NCBI GenBank assembly: GCA_015680685.1
Contig: MNCI01005969.1
Location: 2,697 to 66,696 of the forward strand
From: Gnetum montanum
Lineage: Eukaryota > Streptophyta > Gnetopsida > Gnetales > Gnetaceae
DNA: 64,000 bases
Reading direction: 5' to 3'
The position numbers and the translations under genes are program-made. The notes under the pieces are model-generated. The model made no database searches. It was given only the letters and a program-made list of their open reading frames with translations, and had not been told where the DNA came from. Shown one piece after another: positions 49,371-61,066 of the stretch. Numbering within the stretch: position 1 is the stretch's first letter; every line of letters starts with the position of its first letter.

Positions 49371-49797
49371 CTTAGATATATATATCTATAAATTGGCTAA
49401 GATGATTTTTTTTTTAAAAAATGATGTTAACAAAGCCTGACTACTAGGCGAGGTAACAAGATAAATAAAAAAGGAATCACTCATCTCTCCTCTATTTCTC
49501 TACCACTTACCCAATTTAGTTTTACCCTCTTGGTCAAGTTTGCTCTTTCTTTGTTTGTTTATGGTGTTTTTGAGAAATAAATCTCTTGCATAAATAATGC
49601 TCAAAAATACCATGAACAAACAAAGAAATAGCAAACTTGACCGAGAGGGTAAAACTAAATTGGGTAAGTGGTTGAGAAATAGAGGAGGGATGAGTGATTT
49701 TGTTTTTAGTTATCTTGTTACCTCGTCCAGTAGTCGGGCTTTGTTAATATCATTTTTTTTAAAAAATCATCTCAACCAATTTATATATATATCTAAG
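49371..49797. repeat. Palindrome of 427 bp (arms about 200 bp, loop about 25 bp)
   Basis: Left arm 49371-49574 runs cttagatatata...gttttacccc-type bases...tttttgag; the right arm 49600-49797 is its reverse complement with scattered differences, ending tatatatatctaag. The loop is aaataaatctcttgcataaa plus a few bases. The right arm is directly followed by CTAG|T (ctaagctagtttg), which fits a Helitron 3' end. Only the left arm and loop are present after copy 1. Confidence 0.93.
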
Positions 49798-49809
49798 CTA
49801 GTTTGTATT

Positions 49810-51333
49810 TGAATTAAGCCCTCCTTACTACTATTCAAATAGAAATATTTTTTTCCTTCTACATTTTTCCAAAGTTTTTGATATATTGCTTGTTTTACCA
49901 AATTACAAACTTGGTTAGGATTAAGAATGTCCTTTTGAATATTCCATTTATTGAGCCATAGAACTCCTTTTTGAAGTCATCATCACCTTTTTTTTTTTTT
50001 TGGAATATTTATCCAATGAAGATGTAGAAATATTATGAGTGAAGGCTATAAATTGACAAATAGCTGTAACCTCTAATGACATCATCTTTGATTCAAGAAG
50101 CATAATATCATATTGTATCTATCTTTTTTCTTTAAATTCATCAAAGCACAAAAAGCTTTTGAATTTCTTCTATTTACTTTTGATATTTATTTGATAAAGC
50201 ATAATCCTATACAACACACCCCTATAAAGAATATTAAGTTGAACAATGACATCATAAAGTTGTTTTCAGATATTCCAAACTAGAATAGATTCCTCTTTAA
50301 ATTTCTTTTAAAGCAAATAAGACTTTCATACCACTTGCAGATAATGCATTAATCCATTTTATAAATACAAGGGCATTCCAAGCTAGATATTTGTAAGAGG
50401 GAATCATGTCAACATGTTCATATCCTATAGTAAAATTATACATCTTATTTTGTGAGCCACAAATTATCATTTTTATTTTTTGAACATTAACTTTATCTTT
50501 GAATGCCAATAAGAATTATCAAGAGTATTAAACATTTGCTGCAATCCTTTGAATTTGAAATTAAGACAACATCATTATCATAGAGTAAGAGTTTGATATG
50601 ACTACTTCCAATTGTGATTGCAAAATGATTTGGTATTTTATACATCCACTCTTCAAGTTCATAAATAAAAAGTTCAAATAAAGTAGGAGAAAGAGAACAT
50701 CCATGTTTAACACCCAAAAAAATTATTAAATAAGATTCTTTCTTGCCCATTTATAAAATTACACACATACCTTTTTGTAAAGTTTTTGAATAGTTGATAA
50801 CAATGTGCTAAAAACTTCTAAATTTTCTAGGTGTCTCTAAAACTTGCTTCGAATGACAGAATCATAAGCCTTATAAAAGTCTACAAAGCCAATAAAAGTT
50901 TTCTTATATGGGCCTTTTGCTCTATTTATAAGATATTTTAAAGTGATGAGATGATCTATAGCAGAATGCTCTTGTCTGAATCTTACCTAGGAAATTACAT
51001 GTATCTAATTTTCTTTAGCCCATCTTCCAAGCATACATTCTAGAATAATGCCTAGAAGCTTAACAAAAATATTGCTAATTACAATCATAGGCCTTAGAAA
51101 AATCTACAAAGTAGATAACATTTTTTTATTTAGACCTTTTTCTTTATCAATAAGATATTATTAAGTGATGAGATGATCTATAGTAGAATTTTGTTGCCTA
51201 AATTATGCCTAGAAAATTACACATATCTAATTTTCTTTAGCTCATTTTACAAGCATAGATTCTAGAATAATTCCAAGAAACTTAGCAAAAATATTTCTAA
51301 TTTAGATCTTTATTATCTTCTTTTTAAAAAGTA
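49810..51333 (-). pseudogene. Fragment of the second (non-L1) LINE family
   Basis: Minus strand. Motifs GVKHGCSLSPTLFELFIYEL near 50715, KLLLYDNDVVLISNSKDCSK near 50600 (a degenerate YADD box, YDND) and MIICGSQNKMYNFTIGYEHV near 50470 match the family at 32960-35240. RT blocks upstream of these (FVDF.KAYDS-like near 50890) follow, and are then repeated by a tandem duplication at 50863-51302. The fragment ends where the 5' LTR of gypsy element A begins. It is dead. Confidence 0.82.
50863..51302. repeat. Tandem duplication of about 222 bp inside the LINE
   Basis: Positions 50863-51085 (cataagcc.ttaaaagtctac through aaaatattgctaatta) repeat at 51086-51302 with moderate divergence. Both contain gtgatgagatgatctatag and ttacacatatctaattttct. 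Confidence 0.92.
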
Positions 51334-52188
51334 TGATGAATCGTGTTTTACATGAGCCTTGATATTGGGCATCTGATATCAGGGTGGCTGTGATATTGGG
51401 TACGTGATATTGTGGCCTAAGATGCAATATTACGGGGTATTCCTAGGATTATAAATACAGCCCTTAGGCACACAATTCAGGACGATTTTTTTAGTCAAGT
51501 AGCGAAATTCATGTAGTTTGTTCGTTCAAGAGTTAGAATATTTTCCCAGTGCCCACAATAGGAGGTCTAAGTGTAATTGGATCTTTATTCAAGCATTAAT
51601 GTACCTGAACACACCATTGTGTTAGCAATAAAGACAAGCTCTTTGATTCATCCTTGCAGCACTTGAGACTTTATTTCTTTATGCATTTATACGTTGTGAT
51701 TTCATGCAGTTCACATTTAACGTTATTCATTCAGCAATTAATTTTAGTTAATTAAGCAATTAATTAAAATACACAAGCACGACTCCTTTGAACATACTTG
51801 TGACACTTGGTAGCTTAGAAACGATTAGTGTTTGACAACCCAACAATGTTTACATGAAGTTCAAGATGTGTCTCGGAAGTGGGGATGCTTACTTGTGTTA
51901 GGCTAGATTAGACAATAATTCACTTAGCATTTAATTACTCTCACTTTCATTATTGTTTTAGGCAATCAAATTGATAAAACATAAAATGATAAAAATCTTA
52001 TGCCTCAGTTACACTTAACCATATACTTGCATTTCATAAGTGAGACTAGGAAGATAATGAATGGACAACATGAATTGACCATTTAGCTCTAGTGTACTTG
52101 GTAATTAAAGTCTACAAAATTTGATTGGATCACATGTGAATGCTTGTGATTCGTATAGTTGGGTGTAGGGGTACCTCGTTGCTCATCA
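51334..52188 (+). mobile_element. 5' LTR of gypsy element A
   Basis: 855 bp, TGATGAATCGTG...GTTGCTCATCA with 6-bp inverted ends. Contains GATATC/GATATT palindromes (51350-51430), a TATA box (gattataaatacag near 51448) and an aataaag signal near 51630. The 3' LTR at 60599 aligns throughout but with many transitions. Confidence 0.93.
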
Positions 52189-52189
52189 T

Positions 52190-52207
52190 TGGCGCTATCA
52201 CTAGGGA
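52190..52207 (+). other. Primer-binding site of element A
   Basis: tggcgctatcactaggga directly after the LTR. It keeps the TGGCGC start and GGGA end of the tRNA-Asp-type site known from Tat/Athila gypsy elements. Confidence 0.75.
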
Positions 52208-52344
52208 CTTTAGTTCTACGTGTGCTATCTAAACTTAGTAACCTCATTGTTTAAATCCTAAGGTCAAATCTTACAAAAACAAAATTATTATTATAACTAA
52301 ATTAAATCTTAACCGCACACTGCATATAGATTCACTAATATAAA

Positions 52345-54760
52345 ATGGCTTCTTCTTACAGGAGCCTATCTCCACCCAGAACAGACCAAGTGCCTCAATA
52401 ATATCAGGTGGTATATGCTCATCCTGATGAGTATGTGCCAAACTTCACCTTCATCTTACATCAAGATGAAATGTTATGGTGGTGCGACATGAAAGGCAAC
52501 ATTGTGTTGCCACCAGATTGATCTGTTCTAGCTATGCTCCAACTAATGCTTACATGACATGGACTTCAACATCTTCATGGGGAGTATGAGATGTGAGATC
52601 TTAATTCAAGGGATTACCATCCTATTGAGGCACAAAGGTTAAGGGATCATCAGCTAGAGCAACAACATGAGCTTTCGAAGGGCAAGGGGTCAAACACTTT
52701 TTCACCTTAGCTTGGCCCATTGGATGGAGGCAAACACTTCTTTAGGAACTTTTCCTTTGGTGACACTCCTCTCTTTAACTTTGGTCAAGGGGACCTCAAC
52801 AAGAACATGCAATCTATAATTCATAATCCTAGTTCTGGTTAGAATGGATCTAATGACAAAAATGGATCTGGAGGAGCAAGTCATGACAAGGGGACAAGTG
52901 GAATTCATGATCGTGATCATGGTCATGATCATCAAAGAGAAGGTAGTAGGTGCTAGCACAATGCAAGCCCTCCTTCCTCTTCCCCTTTGTTGTTTTCTTC
53001 TTTTTCATCTAGCTTAGATCATGGCCATAGAGGACATGACCATGATGGTGGTGACCGATGGGACCGAAACAACAAAAGGGACTATTGGGATAGTTGCGAT
53101 TGGAGGCATGGGTAATCTAGAGAGATCCACCACCATGAAAGAAGAGTTAGTAGAGCACATTATAGGAACCATCACTATGGCCTTGATGAACCTCTACTTG
53201 CCACTCGAAGCATGTTAAACATTGTAGAGGCCATGAGGATTCCAACAAGGTATGTAAAGGATAGTAGAATAAAGAGGCTAGACACAAACAACATCCCTTA
53301 GTTTTTGAGGGAGGTTATGACATTGATTTGCAAAATCATCTCCAAGCCTTCCAGGTGCATGTGCCTTGTAAAATATTGAGAATGATTGACAGAAGTTAAA
53401 ATTATTTCCAAGGATGCTCATTAAGAAAGCAGAAAATTGGTACCAGTCCTTGGAACCAGAATCAATCATGTGGTGGAGTATGATGTTAGAATTGTTTAAT
53501 GAAAAATATCAAACGTACTCCTGAGTGTCCAACTTGAGGAAGCAGATCCCAGAGTGGAAACAAGGAAACCATGAGCCCTTAGATGTTGTTATTTGTTGAT
53601 ACTACTCTCTATTGCATAAGTGTCCCAACCATGGATATTCTTAGCTTGATCAACTCCACCATATTATAAATGGGCTATGATCTGAAAGAAGGAAAACCCT
53701 TGGTGTCTATGCTCAAGCGAGATTGATAGAGTTAAGAACTTGTCAGATCCAAAAGTTAATTGAGCAGGTAGCAAGGGAGGAGGGAGAATTGAGAAAGCAA
53801 GAAAGTGCAGAAGAAGATAACAAGGACCCTTCCATTCACAAACCGGGGGTTTGATTTTGTGATAGTGAGGATTAGTCAACAAGAGATGAGGTGGCTAATT
53901 AGAAAACCTTGCCATTCCAAAAATTTCAATCCAAAATAATGGCTAAGGTTGACCAATTATGGGACTCCATAGACAATAAGTTTTAAGATGTCTTAAAAAT
54001 TGTTGAAGAGTTCAAGGAACAAAGTGGTGAGCGTGAGTGCTGAAGATGTAAGGAAGCTGAACGTGCCATATCCAAGGGTAAGGTAAGATGGCTATGATAG
54101 AGATGGTTGTAGATAGAAAATTAGATGATGATGGCGGGTGTGATGTCTGCCAATATGAACATCCTAAGGGATGTTGTACAATTGTGTCACACTTATAGGA
54201 ATCTGGGGTGTATGCCTTATATCCACGACTTACACAAAGGAAAACTCCCAAAAGATTGCCTTATCCACAAGGAAACTCTTGATAGTTCCACCAACGACAA
54301 TAGTATTATCCAGGTGGAACTCCAATGCAACCTTATGAATTGTACCAGTAGTGGCAGTAACCACAATCATGGGCATTGGCACCTCCAAGACAGTAATACC
54401 CCTAATGGCAACCAGATCATTATTATGTTCAACAACCTTCATCTCCACGGGACTTTTTTGATCATGTTGCTGCTTGCCAACCTCACCACTATCCTCTTGA
54501 AGTTTACCAACCATCATATGTAAGGAGGGATGCCACCTACTATCCTCATGCTCCTCCTATTTCTGCACCTACTCCTCTACCTCCTACACAGTTACCACTT
54601 GCTCCATCCATGCAAGGTGAATTTCCTACCCAACCATAGCAAAGAAATACTACGAGGGTAGTCAATCTACAACCGATTAGCCAACCAAGTGGGTCAAAAT
54701 CACGATCAAAGAAAAGATCCTTCTTTCGACCTCACAATCCACCAAAGCCCTCAAACACAC
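52345..54760 (+). pseudogene. gag region of gypsy element A
   Basis: Reading from the ATG at 52345 (MASSYRSLSPPRTDQVPQ, then a stop). Recognisable by comparison with element B: YAHPDEYVPNFTFILHQDEM near 52420 matches YMHPDKFVPNFTFILH in B, and a downstream zinc-like CDVCQYEHPKGCC near 54145 matches CGICQYEHPKGCC in B. Between them is a gag core with FNEKYQTYS-like sequence near 53500. A Pro/Ser-rich linker (about 54530-54830) leads into protease. The frame is the same as that of the downstream pol domains, with stops but no net shift. Gag would form the particle coat. Confidence 0.85.
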
Positions 54761-55580
54761 CAATGGTTGGTGGCCCTGCTCCTCCACCGTCCTCTGCATC
54801 ACCTTTATCTGAATCCCCTTCAAACCAAAATCCCTCTCGAATCCATACCGTGATATTGACCCATGTTGTATCTGATTGGATTCGAGCTGGTAACCTACCT
54901 AAGAAGTTAACGAATCTCAGGAGGTCCTTAGTATATTTTCAAATTGTTGGGAATGAGCCTTGTAAAGCTCTTCTTGACTCTAGTTCTAGTGTTAATCTGA
55001 TCTCGCATGAGATGTACACTATGTGGAACCATCCTCCCTTGAAGAAGAGCAACATCAAGCTGGAGCTGGTAGACCAGTCCATCATTGTTCCATTGTAACT
55101 GGTAGAAGACATCGTGACCACTATTTGTGGGTGGTTATATCCTACTGACTTCCTAGTAACCAAGGTGGAAAACTACAAGGGGGACTTTCCAATTATTATG
55201 GGAAGGGCATGGTTAACCACTATTGATGCTAAAATGGGCATTAGAGATATTTCTTTTGAGATATCCAAAGAAAATAAATTTGGGAGGATCAAGAAGAAGA
55301 GGGTTCCATGTATTGCATATAACAATTCAGGATGCCATTTTGTACAGAAGCCATGGCCAGTGAAGTGAACATCTATCTTTGCATGCAAGCAATGTGCATC
55401 AGAAGCTGAAATCCAAAGATGTCTGTATGTGATAGCCACAAAACAAGAAGGCACCCAATGGCTGATAGCTGATTCTAGTAGCAGTACATTATGCGTGGAA
55501 CCTACTGAGGGCCTAACTTGTGATAATGTTACAAGTATGGATGAACTTGAGCAAGTTCATCACTAGCTCTTTAAGGGAGT
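54761..55580 (+). pseudogene. Aspartic protease region of gypsy element A
   Basis: The active-site motif reads ALLDSSSSVNLISHEMYTMW near 54970, where the family has a D-S-G core, so the Gly is replaced by Ser. FPIIMGRAWLTTIDAKMGI near 55190 is the second conserved block (hydrophobic-G-R-x-W-L). The frame is open over about 110 codons before the first stop and then again. It would cut the gag-pol polyprotein. Inactive as read. Confidence 0.85.
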
Positions 55581-56700
55581 AAATGATGATATCAATTGGG
55601 AAGTGTTGGAGATTCCTAACAATTTCAAACAAGAACCCCTTGAATTAAAGACACTATCGATTGAAATGAAATATTTTTTCTTAAAAAATGGAAAGTTGGT
55701 CATTATTAATGCTAAAATTGCTATAGGACAAAAGAAGTTGATGAATGTTATGGAAAAATGGTCAGTAGCCTTTGCCTAGTCATATTCTAAGCTCACAGGA
55801 ACAGATCCAAGAATATGCTAGCACCAAATATACACTGACCCTACCGTTAAGCTGAAATGACATCCACAGTGGTGATTAAATCCCAAATTAAAGTAGATTG
55901 TCAAAGAGGAGATCGAGCAACTCCTCAAGGTAGGATTCATCTACCTTGTTGCAGATAGTGTGTGGGTTAGCCCACTCATCATCATGCCCAAGAAAGGAGG
56001 AAAATGGTGGGTGTGCATCGACTTCCAACTACTTAATATGGCAACTTTCAAAGATCATTTTTTGTTGCTCTTTATTGACCAAGTGCTAGACACCATTTCT
56101 AGGCATAGCTACTACAACTTTCTAGATGGTTATAATGGCTATAACCAAATCCAAATCGCACTAGAGGACCAGGGGAAGATGACTTTCACAAGTCCTTGGG
56201 GGACTTTCACTTATTGTCAAATGCCATTTAGTCTATGTAATGCCCCAGCTACATTTCAATGATTAGTTCTTAGCATTTTCCAACAAAAAATTGGTAGCAG
56301 GGTAGAAGTCTTTATGGATGACTTTTCTACCTATGGAGTTATGTTCGAGCAAGCCCTAGACTGTCTTGAGTGGGTATTGAGGAGATGTGTCGAATCAAAC
56401 CTCCAACTCAATTGGCAAAAGAGCCATCTTATGGTCTAGAAAGGCATAGTCTTGGGGCATCGTATCTCAAAAGTAAGAATCAAGGTGAACCCTAAAAAGA
56501 TATGGGTCATTCAAGGAATAGCCCGTTAACCAGAAACTGTTAAAGAAGTGTAGTCATTCCTTGGTCATACTGGCCACTACCGATGCTTCATTGAGAACTT
56601 TTCCAAAATTGCTAAGTCGTTGGTTGAATTAAAAAAGAAAGATGCACCATTTGTTTGGACCCCTACATGTGAAATAACATTTCAACAACTGAAGAAGAAG
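55581..56700 (+). pseudogene. Reverse transcriptase of gypsy element A
   Basis: Motifs in order: VSPLIIMPKKGGKWWVCIDF near 55965, FLDGYNGYNQIQIALEDQGK near 56120, TSPWGTFTYCQMPFSLCNAP near 56190, the catalytic VFMDDFSTYG near 56310 (both Asp kept), and a SFLGHTGHYRCFIENFSKIA block near 56550. The order and the FLDGxxGYNQI and LCNAPATFQ blocks are those of Ty3/gypsy. Stops at 56263, 56440, 56530 and elsewhere make it dead. Confidence 0.93.
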
Positions 56701-57290
56701 CTTGTTGAGACCCTAATTCTACAAGCATATGATTGATCCATGCCATCTCATGTGATGATTGATGCATTAAATTATGCTTTGGGGGTAGTGCTTACATAGA
56801 TAGATGATCAAAGGCATCCATATTACATTCACTGCACAAGCTAGAGTATCGTAGGTGCATAGTTAAAGTACAACACTACAAAAAAAGAGTTGATGGTGGT
56901 GGTGTTTGCCTTAGAAAAGTTCAGGCACTATGTGCTTGGTTATAAAGTGTTTGTGCACACAGATCATAGCACCATCCAGTTTTTAATGAATAAACCAATG
57001 GTGAGCCCCCATGTCATATGGTGGCTTGTGATTTTGAAAGAGTTTGATCTCACAATGGTAGATCAAAAGGATGTGAAAAATGTGGTTGCTAACCACTTAT
57101 CATGGCTAAGATGGGATGACAAGGAGAAAGAGAGCCCCTTATTTGATCAATTTCTTGATGAATATCTCTTTGTGGGGGCTATTAATGCACAAATGTCCAA
57201 TGAACCAAGATGGTATGATGCCATTCTTACTTATCTGCTTAAGCAAGAATTGCAACAAGGGTTGAACACCCAGAAGAAACAATAGTTTCT
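56701..57290 (+). pseudogene. RNase H of gypsy element A
   Basis: VMIDALNYALGVVLT near 56755 corresponds to the first catalytic Asp region, TTKKELMVVVFALEKFRHYV near 56880 to the Glu region, and VFVHTDHSTIQFLMNK near 56950 to the second Asp. A NHLSWL-type segment follows near 57090. Order RT-RNase H-integrase is that of Ty3/gypsy. Few stops. Confidence 0.9.
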
Positions 57291-58340
57291 TTACTAGGTT
57301 AAGCATTTCATGGAAATCAATGGAAACCTTTACAAAGTATGTCTTGATGGCTTGGTATGCTAGTGTATCCTTGATACAAATCAACTATGCATTCTCCAGT
57401 ATGCTCACAAAGGCCCTTGTAAGGGCCATTATGCTGGGAGATGCATGGCCATAAAAATCCTCATGGCAGGATATTATTGGCCAACAATCTTCAGAGATGC
57501 ACACCAGTTCATCCACGCTTGTGATTGTTGTCAAAGAGATAGTGGAATGATAGCTCGAATGGAGGGGCCACAGCAATGGATTCAACCTCTCGAGCCTTTT
57601 GATATTTGGAGCACTAACTTTATGGGTCCCATTGCACCTATGTCAAATGGAAAGGTGTATATAATAGTCGCGGTTGACTATTATACTAAGTGGGTAGAAG
57701 TAGAAGCAGCAGCCATCACTGACTGCACATCCACTACTGCTACTTGATTTGTACAATAGAACATCATAAATAGGTTTGGTATGCCTCGTGCATTAATTTC
57801 TAATAATGGACCACATTTCAAAAGTGCCACTTTCTGAAAACTTATGTAGTTCTTGGGGGTTGAGCACAAACTCACAACACCTTATCACCCTCAAGCTAAT
57901 GGTCAAACTGAAGTCACTAATTAGGAGATTATGAAAATTCTAACATGCACTATTAGCAAGTACTGAAGGGACTGGAACACCAAACTAAACGATGTCCTTT
58001 GGGCCTATCACTCCACATGGAAGCTTCCCATAGGTTATTCTCCCTATGACCTCATGTATTAAAAATTACCGACACTACCCATTCAATCCAAGCTCCGTAC
58101 ACTCTCTACAGCCTATGCCCTTGACATGGATCTAAGGCTAGCACAAAAGGAAAGATTAATGAACCTCAACTTGCTAGATGAAAATCAATTAATGGCCCTA
58201 TCATCTAATGAAGTGCATAAGACATTCAACAAGAAATTCCATGACCTCAAAATAAGAAAAGTCAAGTTTCAACCAGGAGACAAGGTTCTCTACTAAAATC
58301 CCGCACATGTACTTTAATGAACCAAGTTTCAAATGTTGTG
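57291..58340 (+). pseudogene. Integrase of gypsy element A
   Basis: The HHCC zinc domain reads AHKGPCKGHYAGRCMAIKIL then ACDCCQRDSG near 57400-57545. The core has TNFMGPIAPMSNGKVYIIVA near 57615 and ALISNNGPHF near 57795; in both the expected catalytic Asp is Asn (family DFMGPF and SDNGxHF). The third residue lies in HPQANGQTEVTN near 57890. Two G-to-A type changes therefore remove the active site. Stops add to that. The tail QPGDKVLY near 58270 ends the conserved part. Confidence 0.9.
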
Positions 58341-60598
58341 GGAAGGATCTTACATGATCAAAGAGACTTTTCCACCTAGGGCCATGATCATATATAAACC
58401 TAATAGCCCAAAAAAAAGTAATTAGTCAACAGCCAACAACTGAAACCTTTCCGTGAGCCCAGGCCAACCAGCTCAACAGACACCTTGCAAGATGGACAAC
58501 CATGCTTAATCTTTCAGATCTCCTCTTTCCAACTTAGTTGTGGGGGAGATGGCCATCCATAATAACACTTTAAGTTGCTTCTTAATCTTTCAACTTTTTG
58601 TTTTACACATTTTTGGTTTTACAACTTTTTGTTTTTCATATTCTTTGTTTTACATCTTTTTGTTTTTCAGGTTATTGATCTTTTCTAAGTTTTTGTTTTA
58701 CACCATTGTTAGCATATTTAATATTTCTTGAATATCTTTTACTTTTATATTTTCTCATGTTTGGTGTAATTTTGTTAATACTTTTTGTTAATAAGGTGCT
58801 AGGTACAATGGTAATGTGCTACTCGATGGTGGTTTGTATCATTTGTGATTTGATTGTTGATGTTTAGTTTCTAACATTGAATGTCGTTATTGACAACTAA
58901 GAAATGGTTTCTTTTCATTTAATAGGCAGTGAGTCCACATCATCCACCCATCCACACACTTTATGATTTTCCTTGTTTTGGAAACGTGTAGTCCCTTTCT
59001 CATTAATACAACTTTAATAAATTTGTGATTTGTGTAGTTTTTAGAATTGGGAAGCATTCAAAGGTTTGGACAGGGTGTGGCTTCAATGGGATGCATTATT
59101 CTTCATGCTTTTCCATTTTCCTGTATGCGGGGGTGTTCTTGTAAACTTCTCACCATTCCATGTCATTCCACAATAGGAAGTCAAATAATTTGTTGCATGG
59201 TATGGTCATAAAAAAAAAGGATTCAAAGGACATCCCTTGGACAAAATAAATGCAAAAATGCATGGGTCTTTACATNGGATTCAAAGGACATCCCTTGGAC
59301 AAAATAAATGAAAAAATGCATGGGTCTTTACATGGTGTGGTTTCCTTTCAAAAAAAATGACAATTGAAAGCACACCCCTCAGACCAAATAAAAGGGCTAC
59401 AAGCACTGTTATGGGACTTGTCTTGTCTCCTCTAACTAAGGCCCTTTCTCACTTCCTACTTCTTCTCCAATTTGGAATGGTGGTTGTTTTGTGGGAGCAT
59501 TCTTATGTAGCAGGGGATGGACTAGTCTTAGAATGTCGATGCAGACTCACTAAAATTAGTTGGTTTTGGTCTGGAGTAAAGATGGATCCTACCAAGTCAT
59601 TTAATCACAAAATCCACAAGGGACTTCATGTGACCATAAGTAGGAACTCCATTCCATTCTCTCTCTCATCCATCTATGCTTTTCATGTCTCACCTCACTA
59701 CCAATTTCATGTTTTGATTCGATGTTCTAGTTTTATGTGTCAAGATTCTTAGTTAGTTACTTTTGGATTTTTTTACTTAACCTTCCATAACCACTAATCA
59801 TCCACGGAGCCCACAAACTCTTGGGTTTGAAGTTATACAAGGGCATAAAAGGCCTGTGCCTACTTTGGGAAGGACCCACTTGCATATTCTTTGGTTTGGT
59901 TAAGTTAAGTTCTTTAACCTTAGACATTTTTACAATCGAATTCTTTTTATTGACCCCATCAATGCCATCCAATTGTGTGCATCTTCACAACTATTTTTAG
60001 TGAATTCTTTCTTTTTATTGTTGTGAACATTTATACCCTCTTTTTAGTATTCCTTGTGTTAAGGTTTTTTTGAATTTTATGGACCGCTTCTCTTACCTAA
60101 CCTATTTGTCTATCTTACCACTAACATTATTAAGTAACCAATTTACCACAATCACAATTTAGGTAGGTATAACCACTGACAAGACAAGGTATTCATCCAG
60201 TATGTGTTACACTTTATATACTAATCCTTGATTTTGTTGTGATTACAGTGGGAAGCATGGACTAGAAGCAGGACTATCTTCACCAAGGATGATGCAGCAA
60301 TATCACTCATAGGAGATTGTTCATGAATGCTGGATCTCTTCTAACTCTCTCTCATTCTTCTATTACTAAGACAGGTTGGATGTCCATTGGATTCGAGGGT
60401 GTTCTTTTCTATTGTCGTGAACACCCAATTTTGTACACAATTGTAATGATGTATGCTTGGGCACTTCTATATTTGTCTATTTTCTTTGTGTCACTCTACA
60501 TGTCAGTCAAACATTCCATACCTCCTAATATATTTTGTAAGGGACTCATTCCTCTTCTTCTGTACTCGAGGACAAGTTTTCATTTAGTTGTGGGGCTA
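58341..60598. other. Non-coding 3' spacer of gypsy element A, with polypurine tract
   Basis: About 2.2 kb without recognised domain between integrase and 3' LTR. A run cttagttgtgggggagatgg at 58532-58553 resembles the tract at the LTR edge (tttagttgtggggc at 60582-60596), so there are two polypurine-like sites. T-rich repeats of ttttgttttacatctttttg lie at 58590-58710. A one-base gap at 59276 sits between two copies of a 57-bp sequence. Confidence 0.7.
59219..59333. repeat. 57-bp direct duplicate around a single N
   Basis: 59219-59275 and 59277-59333 are the same 57 bases with one difference (ggattcaaaggacatccctt onward), joined by one N at 59276. This looks like two contig ends that overlap but were not merged. 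Confidence 0.93.
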
Positions 60599-61066
60599 TG
60601 ATGAATCATGTTTTACATGAGCCCCGATATCAGGTATTCGAAATTAAGGTGGCCACGATATTGGATACATGATATCAGGTACACAATATCGTGGCCCAAG
60701 ATGTGATATCATAGGGTATTCTTGGGCCTATAAATACAACCCTTGGGCACACAATTTAGGAGGAATTTTTTAGTCAAGTAGCGAAATTCTTGCAATTTGT
60801 TCATTTGAGAGTTAGAATATTTTCCAAGTGTTTGCAATAGGAGGTTTAAGTGTAATTAGATCTTTATTCAAGCATTGATGTACTTGAACACACGATTGTA
60901 TTGGCAATAAAGATGAGCTCTTTGATTCATCCTTGCAGCACTTGAGACTTTCTTTCTATATGCATTTATACATTGTGATTTCATGTAGTTCATATTAACG
61001 TTATTCATTCAAAAATTAATTTTTATTAATTAAGTAATTAATTAAAATACACAAGCACGACCCCTT
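60599..61066 (+). mobile_element. 3' LTR of gypsy element A, cut by an assembly gap
   Basis: Begins TGATGAATCATG after the polypurine tract and aligns with the first 460 bases or so of 51334-52188, with many transitions. Contains the GATATC array (60620-60715), a cctataaataca TATA box near 60729 and aataaag near 60905. The last 390 bp or so are lost in the gap. Confidence 0.92.

Noticed and set aside
54230-54523. Overlapping open frames on both strands in element A
   Set aside because: They are out of frame with the gag-pol reading that carries the recognisable motifs.
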